A program made the translations under genes and the position numbers. Source: Mesostigma viride (Eukaryota; Streptophyta; Mesostigmatophyceae; Mesostigmatales; Mesostigmataceae). Taken from it: 64,000 bases of DNA. Each line of letters begins with the position of its first letter. Positions within the stretch are counted from its first letter, which is position 1. Positions 55,012 through 64,000 of this stretch are shown piece after piece. The stretch covers positions 1,096,301 to 1,160,300 of the forward strand of contig RPFO01000348.1 of the NCBI GenBank assembly GCA_009746045.1, read 5' to 3'. The notes under the pieces were generated by a model. The model was given only the letters and a program-made list of their open reading frames with translations, was not told the origin of the DNA and made no database searches.

Positions 55012-56178
55012 ACCCGCGACCTGAAGAGCTGGAAGTACCGGAAGGTCGCGGAGATAGCACCATTGCAGGGGCCGGCTCGCCGGGAGGCCGAGGAGCGGTA
55101 TCGCCGGAAGCTGGCCGCCTGGGAGGCAAGCGTAGGTCGCCTGGAGAGGCGTATGCTGAAGCAGCGACGCCGTATGTCGAAGAACATCAAGAAGGCTGCT
55201 GTGAGGGGATGCATGGGGGAGGCGGTAAGAGCTGAATTTGGTTTGATGCCGGATGAGCGCATTTCCACCGAGCAACTGTACCATTTCTTGTCGCAGCCAA
55301 CGCATACCATTTCAAACCGAGACGGCACAGCGGCAAGGACCAGGGTGACGCACCGGGGTGAACCCGGTCCAGCGACCTTGTCGCACCGGGAGGACATCCG
55401 GAGGCAACTCCAACTGGCCCAGCAGATGCTGGACGAGGGGCGGGAGCTCACCCCGGCCGAGCATGGCCGCCTAGCAGACACGGTGGCGAGGCTGGTGGCC
55501 TCGCTGAAGCCAGCAAAGCGAAGGGCACCGGAGGAGGCGTGCCAGCCACAGCAAAAACGCAGGAGGGACAAGAGGGACGAGGGGGAGGATGACGGGGAGA
55601 GGGGGGGCAACCAGGGCGGGGGTGGACACGGCACCCAGGAGTCTGCACCAACACGGCACGAGGGCGGGGAGCGGCAGCAGCAGCAGCAGCAACAGCAACA
55701 GCAGCAGCAGCAGCAGCCACCACCAGCAGGAACGACCACAACCTCCAACATGGCCTTGAATAGGCCCAGGTTTGATCCAAAAAAGAAAGAGGATAAGCTA
55801 GTGTTTCCGGGTTTGCCAGAGGGCCATACCCAGGACGAAGCTAGGGAGTGGTTGTTTAAGTTGTCACATGCATACGCTAGTGATAATGTCCGTGATTGGT
55901 TTGCATCCCTACGCGCGTCCACACCCATCCATCAATCTGCCAAGCCTATCCAGCAGTTGGTACAATTGTACCAAAAGCGTGCCAGCAGCGGGGTAGACGT
56001 GGCAGAAAATGTGTTGTGGGCGCAGTTCATGGTTGATCTTAGGGCACTTGTTACCACGGGGGAGCACTTAGAAGTGCTTAAGGGCTTCCAGTGGATAGAA
56101 GCGTACAAGGTCAATAAGCGTGACTATGTGAGTGACAACAAAAAGTATGTCATGTACATAGAGGGGATGAGGAGCTGA
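55012..56178 (+). pseudogene. Retroelement gag, C-terminal part (first frame)
   Basis: Continues the 46625-47602 frame: basic helical region (YRKVAEIAPLQGPARREAEE), then a disordered stretch with polyQ (55675-55716), then a helical gag-like domain (VFPGLPEGHTQDEAREWLFK and onward to YVMYIEG). The frame stops at TGA 56176-56178, just after a run of four Gs at 56163-56166. Shifting by one base keeps homologous-looking text going (ELKKLNAKYLVHLWLQKAEL). This is therefore a frameshift and not the end of gag. Confidence 0.75.
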
Positions 56179-56604
56179 AGAAGCTCAATGCCAAGTACCT
56201 AGTACACCTATGGCTACAAAAGGCAGAACTGGACCCTACCACCCTGTCAGTAATCCTGGCAGGTCTGAAGGATAAGTGGGAGGATTTCAGGAAGGCAATG
56301 GCCTATGTGCAGCAATGCCTAGAGCCGTTTGCTGCTGCAGCCAAGGATGTAAAGGTGAAGCAGGTAAAGGGGGAGGAAGCCTCAGGTACGGGGCTCTCCA
56401 AGAAGCAGATGCAGTCGCTGGTAGCCCAGGTAAAGGCGGTAATGGGGGGGATAAAAACAAAAACAACAAAAGTGGGGGAGGTGGAAACAAGGGGGGGGAA
56501 AGAACAATAACAATAAAAACAGAAAACAAAGTGGGGGAGCTAGCAAGCCAGGGGGTGCTAAGCCAGCAGGGGGGGACAAGAGGTTGCCTCATGACCCCAC
56601 CAAA
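56167..56604 (+). pseudogene. gag-pol junction with G-run frameshifts and Lys/Asn/Gly linker
   Basis: After the shift at 56163-56166 the frame runs through ILAGLKDKWEDFRKAMAYVQ to a G7 run (56444-56450). A second shift there gives a K/N/G-rich linker. A third at a G8 run (56491-56498) gives the frame entering the zinc knuckle. All three breaks fall in G homopolymers, which points to sequencing/consensus error or slippage as readily as to true decay. Confidence 0.6.
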
Positions 56605-59600
56605 CATTGCACTAGGTGCCTTTGTAAGGGGCACCTAAAAGATGACTGCTGGAAAGGCAAACCCGACTATGGTTCTGACGTTGATGTTTGTCCTGGATGC
56701 TGGAAAACACGTCACCCCATTGCAGCAGGAGCGCGCTGCACGGCACCCAGGCACAACAAGACCACGCCAGGGCGCTACAACCGCGCGGGGGCGGCAGACC
56801 AGGGAGACTCCTGTAAGCTACCCTCACCATTTTTCACAAATGGTTTCCTGTTACCTTCTGTCTGCCAAGTGTTGCCTGAGTGTGATGATGTGGATTGGGA
56901 AGTGGCATATGACATGACACTGTCACACATGATGCGTGACCCCACCATAGCTTCCCTTAGTGCAGCAGCAGAAAAGGTAATCACGTATGGTGCTCTAGCA
57001 GAGCAACTGCACAAGGTTATGGGCCATGAGGCTGTGGCTGAAAGGCTAGCCAATAAAATACAAGGCCATGATCTGGAACAGATGTGCAGGCACGTACGTA
57101 AGCACTGTGAGCAATGTCAGCTATATGCTCCTAAGCCCAGAAAATGGCATGTGGCCACACCACCACTGGCTAGAGGCAAACTGGTTGGGGATGTTATACA
57201 CGTGGTGAAGGACACGGTATACTACCTAGTCATAAAGGATGCCTGGTCAAGGTTTGTGGTAGTGGAGCCCCTGCCTGGGATGGATAAAGAGCAGCTGCAC
57301 AGAGCTTTACAGATAGCCTTGGCACGTTTTCACCCCATTGAAAAAGTAATGCTGGATCAGCAGTTTCTCTGCATCCAGGACAGGAATGACCTGCCCAAGA
57401 TAGAAGTGTCTGGGGCTCAAGATCATGAACGTCAGGGGTTGGTAGAACGTACCATGAGAGCCATCAGGGATGTGATAAGAAAAATGCCATCCAGGTTGGC
57501 TGACTCTGGTAGCTATGCTGACAGGGCATCTTGGGCAGCAGGGGTGACTACCCAGCTAAACGCCAAACCAATAATGTCCTCACCTTTTGGGGAAATCACC
57601 CCAACTGGCCTTCAGTCAGGCAGCTATGCTTCAGAGGTACACACTCACTACAACACACAAAGGCAGCACTTAGCCAAGTTGCTGGCAAAGAAAGACAAAA
57701 ATAATGCCAGGCCTGTGTTTGAAGTGGGGGACCATGTGTTGTTTTTCAGAGAGGGTGACAGAGGAAGAGCACACTCTGCCAGATGGCACGGTCCAGCTGT
57801 AGTCACCAAAATTCATGAAGAAGGGACTGCAGTCACTATACAACATGACAGAGAGCGTGTGGTCAGCAAGCATAGACTCAAGCTTTATTACCCACCACTG
57901 GCAGACGTGTCAGGGGTAGAATTCTTGGACATGGATTCAGAGCAGGAGTCTGGTGGATTGATCTCACCCAATGAATTGGCTAAGGACGTCATTGATGCAA
58001 GCACTAGTACCACAGTAGAAGCTCCTGTGTTCCTCAGTAGTGCAGCCCCACTACAACCCAATAGTCCACCTGGGCAGGAGGACGGTGCACAGGGTGAGCA
58101 GCAGGTAGCACCTCCCTCACACCTGGAGGAGTCACAAAATAGAGCAGATCCTGTCGTTCCCAGGAAGTCATTTGCTGAGATTCTTAAGGCCTTGCACAAG
58201 GCACACAACACTAAAGCAGTTGTGGCAACAGGTACAGCACAGGTCAATGCTGTAGGGGATGCAGGTCAAGATCCTAGTATTTTGGCTGTAGACACCCAAG
58301 CACAGGTGAGTATCATCAGTGCAGAAGCTGTATCTGGTCTGAAAATGAAGGCCTCACCATGGGCTAGAGTGTCAGATTTTTCAGGCAAAACCAAAATGCA
58401 GGTCAAAGGTCAGGTGAGCATTCAAATCTTGGGTATGCCCACTCCATTTCAGGTGGTTGAGGGTTACTCAGGGAATGCCCTGTTAGGGGAACCTTTTGTA
58501 TCTTACCCTGGTGTTGTCATCTCAGCTGGGAGGTTGAGTGTGGCAGGGGTAGGACAGGTGCCTCTAGATCATTTTAAAATCCCTTTGAGCCAGATTAGCA
58601 CTGGGTTGGATGCTGCCATCAATGCAGTTAAGCCCAAGTACCTCCCAGGTCAGGAACCGTGTGTGGAGGACCTCATACACTCTCAAAAGCTACACCCTTC
58701 AGCGTTTGGGCTTGGTAGATGGGATGTTGCATCCATGTCTCCCCTGTCCTATGATGATATTGTACGGGACTGCCAGACGCAGATTGGGTTTCTTAAGTGG
58801 CTTGAGGCTTTTACCAAAGCCAGGGAGGAGTGGGTTGTTCCAGATGCACGTAGTCCCACACACACACCACCTGTGACTCCTCTTGATGCTATGCCAGCTG
58901 GAGCCAAGAAGCTAAGGTTAAAGTTTGTGTGCAAGCATAAACCTCAGGCTGATGGGGGACCACCCATTTTCCATGCTAGGCCATGTGTTACTGAGTTCAG
59001 GGGCTCTACAGAGCTGACAGAGGCTGAGCTTTATACTCCTGGTATTCAGCAAACGTCTCTCAAGGTGTTGCTTTCCTTGTTTTTGCATCAGCTTAATACA
59101 GGGAAGGATTATGTGTGTAAAGCCACAGATATCAAAAGAGCCTTTCTAAAGGGGGACCCTGCCATAGCACAGCAGGTCTGGAGAGGTCAGGTATACGTGG
59201 TGAATACTCCTAAGGTGTGGCACAGGGATATTGTTCAACCCTTGTTGAGGCCAAACCTGGGGGTTGAAGGGTTGCAGTCAGCTCCAAAAATTTTTAGGCT
59301 GTCTGCACAGGAGGTATTCATGAAGCTAGGGGCCACCTATGATGACATTGACCCTTGCCTGTTTGTCATCCCACACCCTGATGGAATGATGATGTTTGTC
59401 TGGCATGGGGATGATCAGTTAATCTCAGGTCCTAGAGCTGCAGTGGATGCTTTCATAGCTCAGGTGTCTGCCAGTTTTGAGATTGGCAAGCAGCTAGAGC
59501 TGGGCAAGGAGCCAGTCAAGTTCTGTGGCATGATGCTTGAGTTGCTGCAGCAGCAGGGCAGCTGGGTTTGTTCCATGCAGGCCTCTGCTGAATACATTAA

Positions 59601-60318
59601 GTCTTGTCTGGATGTCCTGCCTGTTCACATCACCCCTGACATGTGCCCTACCATTAGAGGCAAGCTTGGTTGGCTATGTGCTACATGTGCACCCCACCTG
59701 GCTTTTGTGAGCAGGGTAGATGATGAGGTACTACAGGAGGTAGGAGCACGGGCAATCAAGCAGTTGTTGCATGATGGTCCACCTTTGATGCTTCACTCAC
59801 TGGACCTGTTTACTCCCATTCACATCACGTGCATGATGGATAGTTCAATGGAGTCCAGGGTAGTTACCAAGGTTCAAGCCAGAGAGGCTGGATTGTTTTT
59901 CCTGCATAACCAAGGTGGGAAGAAGTCACTAGTCTCCTGGTTCAGTAGATTGCACAAGAGGAAAGCTGTGAGTAGCAATGTAGCTGAATGCAGGGCTGTG
60001 GTATCTTCTGTCTTGCATGCAAGGTATCTCAATCACTTGCTGGTCTGGCTTCAACACCAGGCTGGTAGCTCTGCAGGAGTGAAAGCACATTTGCTGACTG
60101 ACTCTCAATCTATCATCTCTTTCCTTGCCAATCCTTTGGCTGTACACTCGGACCTGGATTGGATTGTGCTAAAACAGGAATGCAAGTACCTGGAGTCTAA
60201 AGCCCACGTCAGGGACAAAGACAATGCTGCAGATGCACTGACCAAGGTGCCACAAGCAGCAGGACCACAATACCAGGTCTTGTATGGGTTGATGAACCCT
60301 GGTTACAGTCTGAAGTGA
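56584..60318 (+). CDS. Retroelement pol: zinc knuckle, integrase, protease-like, copia RT, RNase H
   Basis: A 1,244-codon uninterrupted frame, entered from gag with no good ATG. Order: CCHC knuckle (CTRCLCKGHLKDDC, 56605-56646). Integrase with HxnH (57010, 57025), CxxC (57106, 57115), Asp 57190, Asp 57355 and Glu 57445, plus a C-terminal WHGPAVVTKI block. Protease-like VDTQAQVSIIS at 58288-58320 with ALLGEP downstream. Copia-type reverse transcriptase (DIKRAFLKG near 59125; catalytic HGDD with Asp-Asp at 59410-59415; KFCGMML). RNase H (SSNVAECRAV, TDSQSIISFLANP, DNAADALTK). In copia elements protease precedes integrase; here it follows. The Gly of DTG is Gln. The spacing between the second Asp and Glu is 29 residues in place of 35. 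Confidence 0.88.
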   Translation: MPHDPTKHCTRCLCKGHLKDDCWKGKPDYGSDVDVCPGCWKTRHPIAAGARCTAPRHNKTTPGRYNRAGAADQGDSCKLPSPFFTNGFLLPSVCQVLPECDDVDWEVAYDMTLSHMMRDPTIASLSAAAEKVITYGALAEQLHKVMGHEAVAERLANKIQGHDLEQMCRHVRKHCEQCQLYAPKPRKWHVATPPLARGKLVGDVIHVVKDTVYYLVIKDAWSRFVVVEPLPGMDKEQLHRALQIALARFHPIEKVMLDQQFLCIQDRNDLPKIEVSGAQDHERQGLVERTMRAIRDVIRKMPSRLADSGSYADRASWAAGVTTQLNAKPIMSSPFGEITPTGLQSGSYASEVHTHYNTQRQHLAKLLAKKDKNNARPVFEVGDHVLFFREGDRGRAHSARWHGPAVVTKIHEEGTAVTIQHDRERVVSKHRLKLYYPPLADVSGVEFLDMDSEQESGGLISPNELAKDVIDASTSTTVEAPVFLSSAAPLQPNSPPGQEDGAQGEQQVAPPSHLEESQNRADPVVPRKSFAEILKALHKAHNTKAVVATGTAQVNAVGDAGQDPSILAVDTQAQVSIISAEAVSGLKMKASPWARVSDFSGKTKMQVKGQVSIQILGMPTPFQVVEGYSGNALLGEPFVSYPGVVISAGRLSVAGVGQVPLDHFKIPLSQISTGLDAAINAVKPKYLPGQEPCVEDLIHSQKLHPSAFGLGRWDVASMSPLSYDDIVRDCQTQIGFLKWLEAFTKAREEWVVPDARSPTHTPPVTPLDAMPAGAKKLRLKFVCKHKPQADGGPPIFHARPCVTEFRGSTELTEAELYTPGIQQTSLKVLLSLFLHQLNTGKDYVCKATDIKRAFLKGDPAIAQQVWRGQVYVVNTPKVWHRDIVQPLLRPNLGVEGLQSAPKIFRLSAQEVFMKLGATYDDIDPCLFVIPHPDGMMMFVWHGDDQLISGPRAAVDAFIAQVSASFEIGKQLELGKEPVKFCGMMLELLQQQGSWVCSMQASAEYIKSCLDVLPVHITPDMCPTIRGKLGWLCATCAPHLAFVSRVDDEVLQEVGARAIKQLLHDGPPLMLHSLDLFTPIHITCMMDSSMESRVVTKVQAREAGLFFLHNQGGKKSLVSWFSRLHKRKAVSSNVAECRAVVSSVLHARYLNHLLVWLQHQAGSSAGVKAHLLTDSQSIISFLANPLAVHSDLDWIVLKQECKYLESKAHVRDKDNAADALTKVPQAAGPQYQVLYGLMNPGYSLK

Positions 60319-60700
60319 CTGGCACATTGTACATGTTAGCCCATGACCCCCTGCCTAATACTGCAGCTGAAAGGCTGCAGTGGCAGCTGGGTAGTTTTCT
60401 GACAGTGAGAAGCACTGGTCTAGAAAGTTGGGACATGATGAATGTGTTATTTATTGAATAAAATTTTGTGAGACACTTGTTTGGATGACCATGACATGCT
60501 GGGGCCTGGAGCACCCATCTCACTCAGTTAAGAAACCATGCTTGAGACATGGGGCCTTTTTAATGCATCTCTTGTACATGTGTGAGGTGACCTTTGGGTC
60601 CTAGTAGGTTATCTGACAGTTTTTAAGGCATTGGGAATGGCTGCGTCCATTGGATGGCTATGTGTGTTTCTGTTGAAACCCAAAGAAAACTTAAAGTGGG
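60319..60700 (+). other. Retroelement 3' untranslated region
   Basis: 382 bp between the pol stop and the 3' LTR. No ORF. AATAAA at 60457-60462 could be a polyadenylation signal, though LTR elements usually end within the LTR. Confidence 0.5.
60693..60700 (+). promoter_or_regulatory. Polypurine-like tract before the 3' LTR
   Basis: AAAGTGGG immediately precedes AGTTAG, the start of the 3' LTR. It is the expected position of the plus-strand primer. It is short and contains one T, so the assignment is by position. Confidence 0.5.
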
Positions 60701-61080
60701 AGTTAGTCTAAGTCTCCCGCCTGTAGCCTAAGTGGACACGTGCCAGCACCGCCGGCGCCCAATTGGGTACTGGGACGGTGCTGGACTAGAGCAGTCGTGG
60801 CATGGACACGTGGCTGTACTCAGTATGTGATGAGCCGGTACCTCAGTACCGGGACTGTAGTTGTCATGTTAGGACTGACTATAGATCAGGTTGTAACGGA
60901 TAGGTTAGTCCGTCCAGGATCAGTAAGTTAGTTTAACTTACGCAAAGTCTGGCCAGCCATCGTTGACGGCTGGCCAGCAGTATATGTGCCACATTATCCT
61001 AATGCCAAGGTGTCTCGTCGTTCACACACACACGCCATTTGGCAGTGCCCAAGCATTCCAAGCTTAGTGTGTCCATAACT
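60701..61080 (+). repeat. 3' LTR
   Basis: 380 bp. It differs from the 5' LTR by a TA insertion (GACTATAGATC against GACTAGATC) and one substitution (AACGGAT against AACTGAT). It ends CATAACT, then the AACCC target duplication. Confidence 0.92.
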
Positions 61081-62310
61081 AACCCCGCCGTGCTCTTTCT
61101 CGTTAAGGATGTCCAAGCCTGGCTCGAACACCTTAAGAGCAGTAAAGCGCGCATGTGCTCGTCGCATGACGTGATCCACAACAATAATGAACAGGTATGG
61201 GGACAGGACACAACCTTGCCACACCCGGTGGTGAAGGGGGAATGGTGGGGTGGTGCCTTCCGCAGTCCGCACTACTGCCTGTGAGCCCTCATACAGCCGG
61301 CGAATGGCAGCAATGAACGCAGGTGGCACTCGATCCAGAGCGAGGATGGCCCAAAGAGCCTCCCATGCAGCAGAGGACCGTGTCAAAGGCCTTGATATAG
61401 TCAACAAAAATGAAGACCAGCGGCAAACTGTCAGGGCGAAGGCGACGCACCTCCTCCATCAACCGGCGCGCGACAAACACAGCCATGGGCAGTGTTACGA
61501 CCACGACGGAAACCCATCTGAGACTCACCCAGGTGTGGGTCCAGCGCGGCGCGGAGCCTGTGCAGCATCATGCGCATGAAGACCTTCAGCGCGGCGCTCT
61601 GGAGGCAGACACCCCGGTAGTTAGTACCGGGGTCAGCAGCAGAGCCCTTCTTGTACAGCATGACGCGGATGGCCGTCTGCCACTCAGCAGGCGGAGGCTC
61701 GTCAGAAAGCAGGACACGGTTGCAGAACGCCAGCAGAAGATCCCTAACCGCCGGATCAGGGGTCTAATTCAGCAGCTCGGCAGAAAGGTGGTCAGCACCG
61801 ACCGCCGCATCGTACCGCAGGCGAGCAAGGGCGCCGTCCAGTTCCTTCAAAGTGAACTGAGGGGTGGACGACGTCGTCAGTGGCAAGGCAGCCCTCCTGC
61901 AAGGCCGGGACTTGGTAGTCCGCGGCCGAGGAGGGGGGCGCTGGCGGCGGCGGGGGTCCGGCAACCCCGAGGCGGGCGGCCGTCTCGGGGTGAAGCGGCG
62001 GGGGGGGGGCGCGAGCCCCACCGGTCAAGGAAACATCGTGGGCCAACCAGCGGTCAAGGCTGACCGGCGCCGTGCTGTCCCCCGTGTGCTCCACCGGGGT
62101 GCGCTGCCGCCGGCCGCCGAGCCGGTCGAGGTGGTACCACATGTCCTTGCCCTGGTTGATTGCGAGCCTGGCAGGCCTTGGCATCCGCGATGCACTGGGC
62201 CGCCTCCGCGTCCTGAGCGTGCTCGTAGGCCTCCACGAGGGCGGCCTTGCGCACCATCTGCCTCCATATTACAGACAAACCAGGAGGCTGCCCCGGGGCG
62301 GGGGTGAGCC
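61081..62310 (-). mobile_element. LINE copy, 5' part, right of the LTR retroelement
   Basis: The minus-strand reading is linker then reverse transcriptase up to the residue block before YADD: GVCLQSAALKVFMRMMLHRL (near 61590), GFRRGRNT (near 61510), VFIFVDYIKAFDTVL (near 61395), VWQGCVLSPYLF (near 61200). Small insertions break the frame. The sequence stops at the AACCC target site, and the matching bases continue left of the retroelement at 46118-46141. Confidence 0.8.
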
Positions 62311-63027
62311 CGCACGTCTAGTGTAGCACATGTCCATGCCGAGTCTATCACGAAAAGTCCACGGGTGGCGGCCCTGCCGCGCGCGGCCGGGGGCACGCCA
62401 GGTGAGGACATATCGCCCAGGCTGGGCGGGCTTGGTGCCAGCTAGTCTATCTGAGGTATCTTCATGATCTGTGCGGGCCATGCAGGGGCCCGGCTAGGCC
62501 CAGGCGCCTGCATGTGCCTGATAATGTGGGAAACATAGGGCAAATCAGCGTACAAATCCTCATTACTAATGTGCAAACCAAAGGGGATGTTATTAAGGGC
62601 CTTGCGCAGCATCTTGGTGACGGCGCCGTCGAGTCGTTGCTCCAGCTCCTGCGTCAGTGTCCACGTCTCGGCCGGCGCCGCAAGTCAGGATCGACAGAAT
62701 GACGACCTTGAAGAGGTCACGCTTGACGATCCGGGGTAGGGCGGGGTTGCTCCACCAGCGGCGGTGGTCATGGAGGTGTGCCCACGCCATGCCGATCCGT
62801 GTCGTCATGTCGTCCTCGCAGTCGGGAAGCCAACTGCCGAGCAGCTTGAAGCGGCCTGAAGGAGGGTAGTTGACCTCGGCATCGTCTAAGAGGCGGAGTG
62901 TGGGTGGGGGCCCTGCCATGCGGCCGCGAGGGCCAGGGCCTCCGTTTTGGGGCTGATTTCTAGACCAACCGCCCGAGCCTCGAGCGCCAGGCAGTCCAGC
63001 CAAAGTTGGGCAGACTCCGGCCCGCAT
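62311..63027 (-). mobile_element. Divergent LINE reverse-transcriptase fragment
   Basis: The minus-strand reading has SGRFKLLGSWLPDCEDDMTT, then RIGMAWAHLHDHRRWW and LFKVVILSILTCGA (62860-62680). It is homologous to but clearly different from the main LINE family. The catalytic site is not in the fragment. The 62390-62450 piece resembles the family 3'-end coding region. Confidence 0.65.
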
Positions 63028-63245
63028 GATTGACAAGGAGAAATGGGCTGCCATCTGCGATAAGCACCTTCCTGAGGGGTATGCTCCTGTTTTCTCCCCA
63101 CGGGCCCCGCGGCCCGTTGCTATAGCCAGGGTAGAAGTCCGCAGGTGGAGGTTATTGGCCGGCCCTGAGGATAGCCGCTACACTACCGCCTTAATTGTCT
63201 GCCATTACAGTAGAGGACAGCTCGGATGAGGATTACATCCCCATG
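63028..63245 (+). repeat. ~210-bp interspersed repeat, copy 2
   Basis: Inverted relative to copy 1 at 14225-14432, with the same landmarks in reverse order. It sits beside a divergent LINE fragment and is followed by the AGATTAGCATAGTAC repeat, so it may be the end of that LINE subfamily. Confidence 0.7.
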
Positions 63246-63254
63246 GATCTAGTG

Positions 63255-63365
63255 CTTAACGGTTGGGGGATGATGCAGACGATATTTGTTTAAACTTTTG
63301 TGTAATTATTTTTCTAATGAGATTAGCATAGTACTCCGTAGTGGCATGCCTTTGCGCATGACACG
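63255..63365 (+). repeat. AGATTAGCATAGTAC repeat family, copy 4
   Basis: GGGATGATGCAGACGATATT, GTGTAATTATTTTTCTAATG, AGATTAGCATAGTACTCCG and a terminal GCGCATGACAC. This is the best preserved copy in plus orientation. Confidence 0.7.
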
Positions 63366-63619
63366 CAATTGTAATTATACTTACTTTCTTACTTACGTAG
63401 CCGGGGCCTAGTAAATACGCCATTTGTGCATGTTCGTGGCAGGGTTTCTTGGGCCCGGGCGAGGAGTTTGGCGATAGTCGATGGGTGGGCGCGCAGAATG
63501 AATCTGGATGGCTGATCGAGGGCGAGGGCGATGGTGGGTTGGACTGGGCGCCGGGAAGCTGGACCCTCAATTTTCCAGCCCACGTTTAGCTTTAGGAGTC
63601 GTCATAGCAGGAATCTTGT

Positions 63620-64000
63620 CACGTGCGCAACTTGATCAATACTGCATTTCAACCGTATCCGATTATACTGGCGGATGCGTCTTAAAAAGACGTATCGAAT
63701 GCATGCGCAAGTGATCTGACTGAATTTGGGGCTCGGATGCGAAAGTTCTGAGCTCCACCGTCAACCATGTCGTTCAGCCATTTTTCGTTCACGTGCAGCA
63801 ATAAAGGGTGGAGGATGTTGCAGCACATATCCCGGACGAGCCACGAGCCACGAGCCACGAGGTAGCCATGGCTGACGGCGGAGCTCAGAACTTTCGCGTC
63901 TGAGCCCCAAATTCCGTCAGATCACTTGCAACCGATGCATCTTTTCTAGGCGCATCTGCTACTATAAACGGTTACAGCTGTAACGCAGTATTGTGACCAG
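63620..64000. mobile_element. Fold-back (long inverted repeat) element, cut by the window edge
   Basis: The left arm at about 63620-63768 and the right arm at about 63867-64000 are imperfect reverse complements over ~140 bp (AAGTGATCTGACTGAATTTG against CAAATTCCGTCAGATCACTT, and GAAAGTTCTGAGCTCCACCG against CGGAGCTCAGAACTTTC). The centre is ~100 bp and has GAGCCAC repeats. It has no ORF and is a MITE-like element. The right end is outside the window. Confidence 0.65.

Overview
This 64-kb window is nuclear DNA from a flagellated microbial eukaryote. The evidence is GT-AG introns of about 160-650 bp, GC-rich exons, a complete axonemal dynein heavy chain, APE/RT LINEs, LTR retroelements and a CACTA-type DNA transposon. 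A green alga is my best guess from the overall style, but nothing in the sequence fixes the lineage, and a zoosporic fungus or another flagellate is not excluded. No tRNA, rRNA, operon or CRISPR was found. Many long open frames are antisense shadows or read-throughs of simple repeats.

Host genes. (1) About 2-10195 (+) is a 5'-partial gene for a large disordered protein. It starts with a Cys-rich motif typical of the NST1 stress-response family and continues with a polyQ/Gly/His-rich region; the last exon is tentative. (2) 37939-20861 (-) is a complete ten-exon gene for an outer-arm axonemal dynein heavy chain. The exon phases all fit and give 4,480 residues, with four P-loops, a stalk and a C-terminal domain. 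(3) 39162-41270 (+) is an unrecognised 702-aa coiled-coil, SP/TP-rich protein. It is divergent from the dynein across a 1.2-kb shared upstream region, which may be a bidirectional promoter.

Repeat-rich regions are 10.9-20.8 kb and 41.4-64 kb. Several 5'-truncated, frame-broken LINEs (APE endonuclease plus YADD reverse transcriptase) lie on both strands. Their 3' ends share a small hairpin whose stems co-vary while the CAAC loop and one bulged base stay fixed. One LINE holds a 688-bp solo LTR with a 5-bp target duplication. Long simple repeats include (CAA)n at 15.4-15.86 kb and (GATG)n at 42.87-43.69 kb.

The most striking structure is a nested stack at 45.6-62.3 kb. A LINE copy is interrupted by a recent 14.9-kb copia-type LTR retroelement (46142-61080; near-identical LTRs with AGTTA...TAACT ends; 5-bp target duplication AACCC). 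Its gag frame is in turn interrupted by a 7.4-kb CACTA-type DNA transposon (47603-55009; 33-bp perfect terminal inverted repeats; 2-bp duplication TC). Removing the CACTA element and one TC brings the two gag parts back into one frame. The retroelement polyprotein reads zinc knuckle, integrase, protease-like, copia reverse transcriptase, RNase H. The protease therefore lies after the integrase, an order I do not know from described LTR retroelements.
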